NCBI GenBank assembly: GCA_024280755.1
Contig: JAJRPN010000009.1
Location: 1-64,000 of the forward strand
From: Planctomycetota bacterium
GTDB lineage: Bacteria > Planctomycetota > Phycisphaerae > Phycisphaerales > UBA1924
Length of the DNA stretch: 64,000 nucleotides
Direction of reading: 5' to 3'
Below the pieces are notes generated by a model. That model did not search any database and was not told the DNA's origin. It saw only the letters and a list, made by a program, of their open reading frames with translations. Shown piece after piece: positions 8,440 to 16,339 of the stretch; within the stretch, counting starts at the first letter, position 1; the number at the start of each line of letters is the position of its first letter. The position numbers were made by a program, and so were the translations under genes.

Positions 8440-8490
8440 TGCACTTCATCCACAACATCATCCATTTATTCACATGTGTTCCACAACGGG
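8440..8490 (+). other. AT-rich gap with DnaA-box-like 9-mers
   Basis: Between the DUF2617-like gene and the HEAT-like gene (8248-8519) the sequence is AT-rich and holds TCATCCACA (8446-8454, one mismatch to TTATCCACA), TTATTCACA (8466-8474, fits TTATNCACA) and TGTTCCACA (8477-8485, two mismatches) on the same strand, plus the palindrome CACATGTG (8471-8478). An origin, a DnaA-regulated promoter, or chance are all possible; no dnaA, dnaN or gidA gene is nearby. Confidence 0.3.
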
Positions 8491-8519
8491 TAGCATATAT
8501 CATGATAAACTAGTCGCTT

Positions 8520-10742
8520 GTGATCGCTTCCAAACAAGGTGCAAACTTGTCCAATGTCGGCTCTCAATCCAACCACCCGGTGCAGTTCGCTGCAAAGCTG
8601 CCCATGCGCCAACGAATCGCTGCCTTGAGTGAGGCGATTCAGGTTGCACCTCAAGAATCTCGCGAAGAACTCGCAATGATGCTCATCGAGTTGGCAAGTT
8701 TCCAATCTGGGCATACACACGGACAAAGTGGCACACAGGACATCGGCTCACAATCCGCAGCAAGCCCAATCGAACTCATCGCTCGCCTGCCCGCCCGTTG
8801 GCGCGATCGACACGCAGACGACGCAATGCTCGCAGTAGCCAAATCTTGGAACGAACTCTCGATCCCGATGAAAGAACTCGGTGCAGGGCTCGGGCGAGAT
8901 CGCTGGCTTCGTGCAGCCAGAACGCTCTCGATAGATCCAGACCCGCATGCAAGGCTCGCCGTCGTTTCGCTTGCCCACGATACAGCCGATCCCGGTTTCG
9001 CCAAGCTTGTCGGGCAGCTGCTCGCGGACGAAAATCAAACAGTGCGCAAAGCAGCCGACAAAGCGTTTATGCGTTTGACAATGGTCATGCTCGAACACTT
9101 GCCCGCGTATGTGCTCGGTGAGGATTTGGCCAAGGTCGCAGCAACACCCAAGATCTCGCTGCCGGTCGATCCGGCGGTGCTTGAACTCGAACGATGTATT
9201 TTGCTCAGTGCGATCGCTGACGCAGCGTGGTCGTTTGCGGCGCACCGATGCCGATCACCATTGCTCAGCGCATTGTTGGTGATGGATCGTGCAGTCTCTA
9301 CGCCGATGGAGCGCGAGATCACCGCACGGATGCGCCGCTTGCTCAGCGAACGCAATCATCCGAGCCATTCCCCGATGCGGACGGTGCTTCGTCGCACGCC
9401 ATGTCCGATCTTGCGTGAACGCGCCTTGCGTTGGTTGACGATCGGACCAATTGGTACAGCAGCGATTGATCGCCTTGCCACAGCGGACTCGCTCGATGAG
9501 CACGAGATTGTGCTTCAAAAATCACACCTTGCGATTCGCCCCAAGCGAGGCGCTCGGCTCGCAAGTGTTCGTCACAATACACGCCAGCACAATGGTCGGC
9601 TCGAACTTGTTGAAGACGGGCCATTGCCCATAGGCGATAACTATCATCAGCTCAGCGATCGCTCGCGGCTGGGGTTGATTCGGATGTCGTCGTTGATTTC
9701 GATCGACGATCAGGCCCGCCGGGCATTGCTCGAGCCCGCACTGGCCGATCCAAATACGAGCGTTCGGCTCAACGCATGCGACTCATGCTCGTCGATCGAT
9801 CTACCAGATTACATGTACGATGTCGAGCCGACGGTTGCTCGTCATGCCTCGCTCAACTGGTCATCGGTTGGCAACGCTGCACCGCGCACCAGCGGGCCAG
9901 CATGGAAACACCGGATGCAGGTCGCTGCGATCAATGCCCGTTCACCCCATGCGTGGGTTCGTCGGGTAGCGGGTGAAGAAGCAGACCGATTGACCCCGAT
10001 GCGATCAGATATACCCAGCTCAAGATTGCAAGCTCGGCGGATGTACAATGCAGATCCTGCGGGGTTTGTTCGTTCTATCCGCGATCAACTCGCCAACCCT
10101 GCAACGCTGTGCGATGGGTTGATGCTGATTCGGATTATGGGCATTGAGCACCGATTCGAGCTTGACCTGATCTCTATTTTACAGAGCGAACAGTGCGACG
10201 CCCGCGCCCGGGCGACTGCGGTAATGGCATTGGGTGCGGTCGATTCGAACGCTGCCAAGTACATGCTCAGCGAAGCGATTGGCGATGCGGATGCCCGGAT
10301 CCGCTCGAACGCGGTTGAGTCCATTTCTCGTTCGCCGAATCAGTTGCTCGAACTCAAAGGCGATCCGCATCATCGTGTTCGTGGGAGTGCAATCCGCCGA
10401 GTGATCCGAGAGTCTGGTTCGTCGCAACTAATACACACGCGAGCCGCCGGACAAGCACTCTTAGAAATGCTCCACGATGATCGCCCGATGCATCGGCTCG
10501 CCGCGACCTGGGTCGCCCAGCGCACGCTCACAGGAAACTCTCGCCAAGCGATGGGAGCGGTTTGGAAGCCTCTGGTTTCGGAGATCGAATCGCTGGCAAT
10601 GCGGAGCAATGAATCTTGCGAAGAAGGAGCGAAGATCCAGACGCGTGCATCGAGCTGTATCCACCGGATTTCGAGCGATCTCAAGTCGCAATATCATGCC
10701 CATGAGCAGGCGATCAATCAGCGGGTGATGGATATTCAATGA
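8520..10742 (+). CDS. HEAT-repeat-like helical protein, function unknown
   Basis: 740 residues, soluble, almost wholly alpha-helical in composition. Several stretches have the HEAT look (DPHARLAVVSLAHDTADPGFAKLVGQLLADENQTVRKAADKAF; ALADPNTSVRLNAC; AIGDADARIRSNAVESI; DPHHRVRGSAIRRVI; DDRPMHRLAATWVAQ). No enzyme motif is visible; such solenoids usually act as scaffolds. The start is GTG 8520 without a clear ribosome site, so the true start may be a little downstream. The stop overlaps the start of the next gene (ATGA), so the two proteins are probably made together and may work as a pair at the membrane. Confidence 0.6.
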   Translation: MIASKQGANLSNVGSQSNHPVQFAAKLPMRQRIAALSEAIQVAPQESREELAMMLIELASFQSGHTHGQSGTQDIGSQSAASPIELIARLPARWRDRHADDAMLAVAKSWNELSIPMKELGAGLGRDRWLRAARTLSIDPDPHARLAVVSLAHDTADPGFAKLVGQLLADENQTVRKAADKAFMRLTMVMLEHLPAYVLGEDLAKVAATPKISLPVDPAVLELERCILLSAIADAAWSFAAHRCRSPLLSALLVMDRAVSTPMEREITARMRRLLSERNHPSHSPMRTVLRRTPCPILRERALRWLTIGPIGTAAIDRLATADSLDEHEIVLQKSHLAIRPKRGARLASVRHNTRQHNGRLELVEDGPLPIGDNYHQLSDRSRLGLIRMSSLISIDDQARRALLEPALADPNTSVRLNACDSCSSIDLPDYMYDVEPTVARHASLNWSSVGNAAPRTSGPAWKHRMQVAAINARSPHAWVRRVAGEEADRLTPMRSDIPSSRLQARRMYNADPAGFVRSIRDQLANPATLCDGLMLIRIMGIEHRFELDLISILQSEQCDARARATAVMALGAVDSNAAKYMLSEAIGDADARIRSNAVESISRSPNQLLELKGDPHHRVRGSAIRRVIRESGSSQLIHTRAAGQALLEMLHDDRPMHRLAATWVAQRTLTGNSRQAMGAVWKPLVSEIESLAMRSNESCEEGAKIQTRASSCIHRISSDLKSQYHAHEQAINQRVMDIQ

Positions 10743-11053
10743 TTCAAGATTCTGGACCAAGCACTCTTTTTACGCCGGCGATTGATGCGGCCTCATCGTC
10801 GGGCTTTGGTGTATCACCAATCCTCTTGATTGTTGGAGGCATGCTGTTGATCGGTGTGTACTTGAGCTATGTGCTTCGCCATCGAAGGAATGTCGACCCG
10901 CGCGAGCTTGCTTTTCGCAAGATATCCCGAAAGATGGGGTTTTCAAATCGACAGATCAACTTGCTCCGCCAGCACGCGATCTCGATGGGGCTCAGCTCAC
11001 CCGTTGGCGTGGTGATGAACCCTAGGCTGATCACGCAAGCGTTGGGCGAATAA
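10739..11053 (+). CDS. Small single-pass membrane protein coupled to the HEAT-like gene
   Basis: 104 residues: a short periplasm-facing N-terminus, one membrane helix at about 26-46 (SPILLIVGGMLLIGVYLSYVL), a positive RHRR stop, then a basic cytoplasmic helical domain (ELAFRKISRKMGFSNRQINLLRQHAISMGL). It overlaps the preceding gene by 4 bases. Likely tethers a cytoplasmic helical partner, plausibly the HEAT-like protein, to the inner membrane; this is inference from the coupling. Family not recognised. Confidence 0.65.
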   Translation: MIQDSGPSTLFTPAIDAASSSGFGVSPILLIVGGMLLIGVYLSYVLRHRRNVDPRELAFRKISRKMGFSNRQINLLRQHAISMGLSSPVGVVMNPRLITQALGE

Positions 11054-11073
11054 TCCGTTGAATACAAACAGAG

Positions 11074-11532
11074 TTAGTGAGCAACGAGTTCGATATTGAT
11101 ATCGAAATCGGATACACCAGTTCTCGTTCGGAGTTCGGCCAAGATCGATTCTGGGATCGAGTCGATGATCCTTTGGCTCAGATCTATAGGCACATCCATA
11201 ACCTGCCCGTCTTTGAGTAGCAGATGGACATGTTCGCCGATATCGCCATCGTATCGACAGGCGCCGCCCGAGCTTGGACTCGGGATTCTTCGTGCGAGCT
11301 TGCATAACACCAGTGCATCAAGTGTGTTATAGATTGTTGCTTGGCTGACCTCTGGGTCAATTGCGTGAACCAGATCCATCAACTCGTCGGCTGTCGGATG
11401 AGCGGTGCAGCTGCTCAATACCTGATAGACCACCTCACGCTGGCGCGTGGTACGAAGCCCATGATTAGCAAAGATCTCCCGGAGTTCATCGGGAGCAATG
11501 GGCTTAGAATGGGTTTGAGGATCGGAAGCCAT
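11074..11532 (-). CDS. Fur-family transcriptional regulator
   Basis: About 152 residues from ATG 11532 (a TTG at 11559 would add 9). The N-terminal winged helix is typical: GLRTTRQREVVYQVLSS, HPTADELMDLV, and recognition helix SQATIYNTLDALV. The C-terminal dimerisation domain keeps the His in EHVHLLL and ends FDINIELVAH. The CxxC pair that binds structural zinc in Fur/PerR/Zur (normally HLICxxCG here) is replaced by LLKDG, and no second CxxC is seen. So this is a Fur homologue with an altered or absent structural zinc site; whether it senses iron, peroxide or another metal cannot be told. It stands alone, convergent to the HEAT-like operon. Confidence 0.85.
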   Translation of the reverse strand: MASDPQTHSKPIAPDELREIFANHGLRTTRQREVVYQVLSSCTAHPTADELMDLVHAIDPEVSQATIYNTLDALVLCKLARRIPSPSSGGACRYDGDIGEHVHLLLKDGQVMDVPIDLSQRIIDSIPESILAELRTRTGVSDFDINIELVAH

Positions 11533-11618
11533 GTATTGAGTATTACCGATTTGAGTCAATAGAGCGCGTAAAAACCGTGATTCGGGCTGAAATTGTAGAT
11601 ACGAAAGAAGGGATAGGG

Positions 11619-12104
11619 TTACGAATCCGTAGCTTCGACGGGCTTGGGCGCCGAGATAAACATGCGTCGATGGGCGATGCCAGCCTCTTGGAACTCATGG
11701 CCTTCGACCGACCAGCCGAGCTTATCATAAAACGACATCGCATCAAGCTGGGCATGGCAGTACAGGCTCGAAAGCCCGAGTTCGCCAAACCCGCGAGCTT
11801 CGATCGCAATCATCAGTTTTTGCCCGATTCCGCTGCCTTGAAGCTGTTTATCAACGCATACTTGTTGAATTTTGCCCGTTGATTCATCCTCATCAATGAA
11901 CAAAGTCGCTGCACCAACGACCTTCTCGCCGCTTGGATGATCAGTAATTGCGACAAAGTGCTCGCATTTTTCCTCGCGTCCAGGAGCGATATTGCAGTAA
12001 TCTTCGATGGTATAGCCCAAAGGAGCAAGCAAAACCGCAGTTCGCAGCGAGATCTCTTGCGAATACAAAGGATCGTTCATTGAGATGTGCTTGATTCGAA
12101 CCAC
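11619..12104 (-). CDS. GNAT-family N-acetyltransferase
   Basis: 161 residues with the GNAT fold markers: GAATLFIDEDESTGKIQQVCVDKQLQGSGIG is the beta4 strand plus the acetyl-CoA loop (Q-x-x-G-x-G/A pattern, QGSGIG), followed by a helix and LYCHAQLDAMSFYDKLGWSVEG, the usual asparagine/alanine-rich strand and FYxKLGF motif. The overall layout is close to ElaA-like acetyltransferases. Substrate unknown. Likely monocistronic; lies upstream of and in the same direction as the Fur-like gene with an 86-base gap. Confidence 0.85.
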   Translation of the reverse strand: MVRIKHISMNDPLYSQEISLRTAVLLAPLGYTIEDYCNIAPGREEKCEHFVAITDHPSGEKVVGAATLFIDEDESTGKIQQVCVDKQLQGSGIGQKLMIAIEARGFGELGLSSLYCHAQLDAMSFYDKLGWSVEGHEFQEAGIAHRRMFISAPKPVEATDS

Positions 12105-12156
12105 GAGATAGTCTCCCCTAACCTATGCCAGAATGTAGCACAAATATCTGGGTTTG

Positions 12157-12176
12157 TCACCCCATGACGGGGGTGA
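12157..12176 (-). terminator. Hairpin after the metalloprotease gene
   Basis: TCACCCC / GGGGTGA, a 7-bp stem with a 6-base loop, 47 bases past the stop of the gene ending at 12223. No strong T run follows, so termination is only possible. Confidence 0.3.
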
Positions 12177-12222
12177 TTTGGGGTGTTTGTGTATGAATCT
12201 GCAAGATTTACACACGAAAAGG

Positions 12223-13557
12223 TCAAGGCAAGAACTTGCCCGGCCAGTTATCGCATTCGATCAGCTCTGGGGTCGGAACCCGATCTGTACCTGAGACGAG
12301 TCGGCTCCAGTTGATGTTGTCCCAGTCGTCATGATCTCGGAGCAGATCACAGTTCGCATCATAACAGCCTGAGCTTGAGCCGCAGGGGGCGGTGGCGAAG
12401 GTTGAGTTGCAGTTGATATTGAGTGCATAGGGATTGGGATCGAGGATGGTGTCATTGTTCCAGTCGATCGCGACCGATCCGTTGACACCATTGAGTTCGA
12501 GCAGGGCGTTTTCATTGAGATCGATGTTTACGCCATGAGAATAATCTAAGACACCGTTGCCGACTGAACTGCCGGTGATATCTATCCCATTAAACTGGTG
12601 GCGGTAGTTCATGACCGAGTTGTAGTTTGGCTTGCGGTTGCGGTTCTCAAACCCGCCGTGTCGGAGTCCGAGATTGTGCCCGAGTTCATGTGCAATCGTG
12701 TTGGCCATGTTGACGGTTGAGTTGTAGTCGACCATCGTGACCATAAAATCATCGCCGTTGAACTCGGCGACCCCCGATGAGCGGTTGAGGGTTGAGTTGT
12801 ACCGATCACCAAAGATCGCGTAGTGAAAGTACCCCTTGCGGATCGGGTCGAAGTGCTTGGCTTTGTAGTTGTTAAAATCACTATCGAACAGAATAAACAC
12901 CGGCGAGCCTGGAAGCTGGTTCCCCCCCGTGAATCCATTGCCCTGTCCATAGTCAAGATGGATATGGATGCCATCAGGTAAATCATATGGATTCGCGGTT
13001 GATGCGTTGAAGAACGCGTTGGCGAGTCTTGCCTCAACCGCAGGCGTCGGGCGATAGTTCTCGTCGCGTCCTTCGAAGTTGCCCGCAAACCAATCGCACT
13101 CGATGAAAATATCCTTCATCACCGGCGACGCACCCGTCAGAAACAGCCCATCAACCGTGCCCAGAACCTCGTCGCCGTCGCTGAGAAAATCACCATCGGT
13201 ATCCGCGTTCAATGGATCGGTCCCGGTTCCGAAACTGTCCATATAGATGCCATCATCGGTTTCGACAAAGTCCGGCAAGCGATCGCCGTCGGTGTCGGTC
13301 AGGTCTGGGCATCCGCCGATGAAGTATTGAAGGAACAGCGAGATGTCGAAGAACTCAAGGTTGCCGTTGTTGTTCAGATCAACCGCGAGATCGCCCTCAA
13401 GATACGAATCGAGGAACGCGGAGACATCGAAGAAGTTGAGTTCATTGTCGAAGACGATATCCGCCGGGCAATAGGGCGAGCTTTGAGCGATTGTCGCTGA
13501 GGGAACAAGTGCAACGATCGCGATCGAAAGAGCGCACGAAGAAAGCAAACGATTCAT
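12223..13557 (-). CDS. Secreted zinc metalloprotease with dockerin-like EF-hand repeat
   Basis: 444 residues from ATG 13557 (GAGG 6 bases upstream). Signal peptide at about 1-24 (LSSCALSIAIVALVPSATIAQ). Then two repeats around FFDVSAFLDSYLEGD and FFDISLFLQYFIGGCP, the EF-hand/dockerin-like module common on planctomycete secreted proteins. Next come calcium-binding DTDGDxLxD repeats (thrombospondin type-3 style), and a metzincin-type catalytic domain with HELGHNLGLRH (three zinc His and the Glu) followed by a Met-turn-like SVMNY. Cys pairs near the C-terminus (NCNSTF...CGSSSGCYDANC) suggest disulfides. Predicted role: extracellular calcium-dependent protease. No obvious partner genes. Confidence 0.85.
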   Translation of the reverse strand: MNRLLSSCALSIAIVALVPSATIAQSSPYCPADIVFDNELNFFDVSAFLDSYLEGDLAVDLNNNGNLEFFDISLFLQYFIGGCPDLTDTDGDRLPDFVETDDGIYMDSFGTGTDPLNADTDGDFLSDGDEVLGTVDGLFLTGASPVMKDIFIECDWFAGNFEGRDENYRPTPAVEARLANAFFNASTANPYDLPDGIHIHLDYGQGNGFTGGNQLPGSPVFILFDSDFNNYKAKHFDPIRKGYFHYAIFGDRYNSTLNRSSGVAEFNGDDFMVTMVDYNSTVNMANTIAHELGHNLGLRHGGFENRNRKPNYNSVMNYRHQFNGIDITGSSVGNGVLDYSHGVNIDLNENALLELNGVNGSVAIDWNNDTILDPNPYALNINCNSTFATAPCGSSSGCYDANCDLLRDHDDWDNINWSRLVSGTDRVPTPELIECDNWPGKFLP

Positions 13558-13619
13558 ATCAAACCTCATTAGACAAAGGAGTGGCAAACAGTCTCGGTCT
13601 AATGCTCTCGGCTTAATCA

Positions 13620-13645
13620 ACAAAGAAAGCCCAGTAATTTGGGCT
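13620..13645 (-). terminator. Rho-independent terminator after ispG
   Basis: On the minus strand: AGCCCA, 6-base loop, TGGGCT, then TTCTTTG, 37 bases past the ispG stop. Stem at 13628-13645. Confidence 0.65.
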
Positions 13646-13681
13646 GATTCCTATCTTGGATTTCCTAATGTGGGGCGAGTC

Positions 13682-15004
13682 TTATTCGCCTTCGATGGTG
13701 AGTGGGGTGTGCCCCATGCGTGTCGCCGCCATCTTTTCCCAGCCTGAGCCAAGCTCGCCTTCAGGATCGGGAGGCACAATGTCTACCTTCTTCTCGCCGA
13801 GCTTCACTTCGCCCGATTGAACCTTGTTCTGAAAATCTTTGCACTCAGCGAGCAAGCGATCGAGGATTTCGATTTCGGGAACGGTCGCGACTTTTTCGCC
13901 TTGGACATAGATAATGCCCTTGCGATCGCCAGCGAACACCGCGACATCGGCGCCCTCTGCTTCGCCCGGCCCATTGACCACGCATCCCATCACGGCCACC
14001 TTCATCGGCACAATGATCTCTTCTTTGAGTTTGTCGTTGACCTCTTGAACGAGGTTAAAAAGATCGACCTGGATTCGGCCGCAGGTGGGGCAGGCGATCA
14101 GCTCGGCCCCGATGCGTTCGCGTTTGCCGATGGTGTAGAGGAGTTCTAAACCATCTTCGACTTCATAAATCGGATCGTTCGCGTACGAAATACGGATCGT
14201 GTCGCCAATCCCATTGGCCATGAGTGTGCCGAGCGCAACGACGGATCGGATGCACCCGGTTTCCTTCGGTCCAGCGTGCGTCACACCCAGATGCAAGGGG
14301 TGGGGGAAGCGTTTAGAGATTTCGGTGTAGGCATCGATCACCAACGATGCGTCCATGGATTTGGCGCTGATGGCAATGTCATAGAAATCTCGCTCATAGA
14401 AGATATCAAGATATTCTTCGAGCTTGGCGATCATGATGGCCATCATGTAGCCATGCTTGTTGTCGCCGAAGACGGCACCGAGTTCTTTGGCGCGGGCTTG
14501 CTTGTCTTTTCGCTCAATGATCGAGCCTTCGTTGACCCCGACGCGGATCGGGATGCCTCTGCCTCCATTGGCGTCCTTACAGGCATCAATCACTTCTTCG
14601 ACCTGTTTGCGATCGGTGATGTTGCCTGGGTTCAATCGGATCTTATGTACGCCTGCGTCGATGGCTTCGAGTGCGCGCTTGAAGTGAAAATGGACATCAG
14701 CCACGATCGGCACGGTTGTTTGATTGAGGATTTCTTTGAGCGCCTCGGTGTCCTTCTTCTCAGGCACGGCGACGCGAACAATATCCGCGCCGGCAGCCGT
14801 CAGCTTGTGAATCTCAGCGACGCATTTGTCGATCGTGTAGGTGTACCCAGCCGTCATGGTCTGGACGCTGATCGGAGCAATGGTGCTCAGCTCGGTGAGT
14901 CCTTTGGAGAGGCGATGATCTTGTGCGATCCCGCCCCCGATCTGGATGATCCCGGTGCGATCGTCGCCGACGAAGATAGGTCGAGTTGGGTTTCGTGGTT
15001 GCAT
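13682..15004 (-). CDS. ispG: 4-hydroxy-3-methylbut-2-en-1-yl diphosphate synthase IspG
   Basis: 440 residues. IspG makes HMBPP from MEcPP in the non-mevalonate isoprenoid pathway, using a 4Fe-4S cluster. Visible: TIM-barrel N-terminal half (PISVQTMTAGYTYTIDKCVAEIHKLTAAGADIVRVAVP, VADVHFHFKRALEA, KIRLNPGNI, RVGVNEGS), then the cluster-binding half with ACPTCGR, and MGCVVNGPGEAEGADV (conserved NGPGE). Length is in the upper part of the usual range, with a C-terminal tail of about 40 residues (VKLGEKKVDIVPPDPEG...). Likely its own unit: a long palindromic repeat lies just upstream (15033-15113) and a terminator downstream. Confidence 0.96.
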   Translation of the reverse strand: MQPRNPTRPIFVGDDRTGIIQIGGGIAQDHRLSKGLTELSTIAPISVQTMTAGYTYTIDKCVAEIHKLTAAGADIVRVAVPEKKDTEALKEILNQTTVPIVADVHFHFKRALEAIDAGVHKIRLNPGNITDRKQVEEVIDACKDANGGRGIPIRVGVNEGSIIERKDKQARAKELGAVFGDNKHGYMMAIMIAKLEEYLDIFYERDFYDIAISAKSMDASLVIDAYTEISKRFPHPLHLGVTHAGPKETGCIRSVVALGTLMANGIGDTIRISYANDPIYEVEDGLELLYTIGKRERIGAELIACPTCGRIQVDLFNLVQEVNDKLKEEIIVPMKVAVMGCVVNGPGEAEGADVAVFAGDRKGIIYVQGEKVATVPEIEILDRLLAECKDFQNKVQSGEVKLGEKKVDIVPPDPEGELGSGWEKMAATRMGHTPLTIEGE

Positions 15005-15032
15005 TGGAAGATTCTAGGTCGGTTGTATCTGT

Positions 15033-15113
15033 ACGAGCCGCGACCGTGAGGGAGCGGTCTTGATTTTCGAGCATATTCCAAGAGAAGACCACTCCCTCAC
15101 GGTCGCGGCTCGT
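15033..15113. repeat. Long palindromic repeat, copy 1
   Basis: Left arm 15033-15061 and right arm 15085-15113 are inverted copies over 29 bases with one mismatch, separated by a 23-base spacer. The core is GAGCCGCGACCGTGAGGGAG. A second copy is at 18393-18476. In minus-strand RNA the single mismatch becomes a G-U pair. It lies between the end of the zinc-ribbon operon and ispG. No transposase or RAYT gene adjoins. Confidence 0.85.
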
Positions 15114-15135
15114 TGAGGATGAGAATTTGGGGTGC

Positions 15136-15215
15136 CACTACTCGCCGCCTTCGGCGCAGTAGTGCCGGTGTGGCAATGACAATCGAAGCCACTACTGCTC
15201 CCTACGGGCGAGCAG
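15136..15215. repeat. Pair of related hairpins ending the zinc-ribbon operon
   Basis: 15136-15164: CACTACT-CGCCG / CGGCG-AGTAGTG with a CCTT loop and a one-base bulge. 15195-15215: CTGCTC / GAGCAG within CCACTACTGCTC...GAGCAGTGG. Both are built on a CCACTACT core and overlap the 3' end of the gene that stops at 15202; they may act as a terminator or a mobile hairpin repeat. Confidence 0.55.
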
Positions 15216-15975
15216 TGGAACTCGGATCAGATTCTTGTGGGCGGATTCTGTTGGCGTATTTGCACCGCCGAAGCCCGAGGTAGGGGAAAACTTCGAAGGC
15301 CAAGAGGCTCACCGGGAGGCAAAACAGGAGGGCATTCCAGGCAAGTATTCGATAGATGATGCTGAGCCAATGGTCACGATCCAGATAGCCACGGTCAATG
15401 GCTAAGCCAAGAAAGAAACCCACGACAATCACCGTGCCAACAGCCAGCGGGATCAATATGAGTGCAGTCGAGGCATATCCGGCCAATGCCCAGGACACTT
15501 CTCGGTCAACCCGGTATCCACGCCGCTTTGCAGCGAACCGGATCCGGCTCGATGCGATCGCGCTGTAGGTAAAACCCAGAAGCCAGTACATCACGCTCAC
15601 CATACCGAAACCGACTACTGCGCCGAACAGAGATATATATTTGCTGACGAATGGTATCGGAAGCAAGACCAAGCTGAAAATCCCCATCGCCAACAACGGC
15701 GTAATGGCAGCAAAGCTGATCCCGTCGCCTTCGTCAAATCTCATCTCGTCGATCGTCCGCTTTGGATGCCGAAGCACGAGATACCAAGTCTTGATCATCG
15801 AAAAAATCGATGCCTTGCGCTGCCAAGGCGTGCCGGGACGATCTTTGGCTAAGCTTTCTTCGATGGGCTTGCCACACTCGGGACATTGGGTATCAAGGTC
15901 TAAGCCTTCAAGGACATACCCGCAAGCCTGGCACAGAAGCGTGTATTCATCTTTCCAAAGTGTCGGTTTAGCCAT
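15202..15975 (-). CDS. Zinc-ribbon multi-pass membrane protein (intact paralogue)
   Basis: 257 residues from ATG 15975. N-terminal zinc ribbon CQACGY...CPECGKPI (about residues 14-35) followed by a GTPWQRK segment, an amphipathic stretch (TWYLVLRHPKRTIDEM), and about five membrane helices. It ends with the basic tail YLGLRRCKYANRIRPQ. Architecture is a zinc ribbon plus Yip1-like membrane region, a style I associate with Phycisphaerae; function unknown. Its start overlaps the end of the upstream paralogue (ATGGCTAA), so they form an operon. A longer reading from 16071 would add a Ser-rich segment that is antisense to the paralogue's conserved 3' end and was not used. Confidence 0.75.
   Translation of the reverse strand: MAKPTLWKDEYTLLCQACGYVLEGLDLDTQCPECGKPIEESLAKDRPGTPWQRKASIFSMIKTWYLVLRHPKRTIDEMRFDEGDGISFAAITPLLAMGIFSLVLLPIPFVSKYISLFGAVVGFGMVSVMYWLLGFTYSAIASSRIRFAAKRRGYRVDREVSWALAGYASTALILIPLAVGTVIVVGFFLGLAIDRGYLDRDHWLSIIYRILAWNALLFCLPVSLLAFEVFPYLGLRRCKYANRIRPQESDPSSTARP
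15239..15284 (-). repeat. 46-bp exact direct repeat, copy A
   Basis: Identical base for base to 15990-16035. It encodes the C-terminal GLRRCKYANRIRP region of the intact zinc-ribbon paralogue, although most of the two genes has diverged. Confidence 0.85.
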
Positions 15976-16339
15976 CGGTTTGCTCCTGCGGGCGGATTCT
16001 GTTGGCGTATTTGCACCGCCGAAGCCCGAGGTAGGCGAAGAACTTGAAGAAGAGGAAGCCGGGGATAACAAGTGTGTATAGGGCTAAGTTTGCGGTATAG
16101 ACCCATTGTGGTGGGCCTTGATAGAGAGGTCGGTTTTCGTTTATAAAAACCAGAGACGGCGTCATCGTGTAGACCAAGGCGTAGCCAAGGAGTTGGGCAA
16201 ACAAGAGTCCAAAGGCGCAGAGAAGCCAACCAACAGAACCATGCCCGGTGATCGCTTTGCTTATTCCAATTGTGACTCGGTAGCCCTTGCGATTGCCGAA
16301 GAAGCGAAGGCCTCTCGTTTCGATGAATGTCAGTATCAA
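15968..16339 (-). CDS. Zinc-ribbon membrane protein, C-terminal part (out of frame)
   Basis: This frame holds the second half of the paralogue of the gene at 15202-15975: ILTFIETRGLRFFGNRKGYRV aligns with the paralogue's IASSRIRFAAKRRGYRV, membrane helices follow, and the end LRRCKYANRIRPQE is the same. Read upstream past the nominal TTG start, the frame continues naturally as FVFANAPFFLFLILTF to a T7 run (minus strand; 16370-16376). It is therefore best read as the continuation of 16336-16767 after a -1 shift. It could also be reinitiated from the overlapping TTGA. Joined, the product is about 264 residues, against 257 for the paralogue. Confidence 0.65.
   Translation of the reverse strand: MILTFIETRGLRFFGNRKGYRVTIGISKAITGHGSVGWLLCAFGLLFAQLLGYALVYTMTPSLVFINENRPLYQGPPQWVYTANLALYTLVIPGFLFFKFFAYLGLRRCKYANRIRPQEQTDG
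15990..16035 (-). repeat. 46-bp exact direct repeat, copy B
   Basis: Identical to 15239-15284; encodes the same C-terminal basic tail in the frameshifted paralogue. Confidence 0.85.

Noticed and set aside
14276-15049. 257-residue plus-strand open frame
   Set aside because: Antisense shadow of ispG and the adjoining palindromic repeat.
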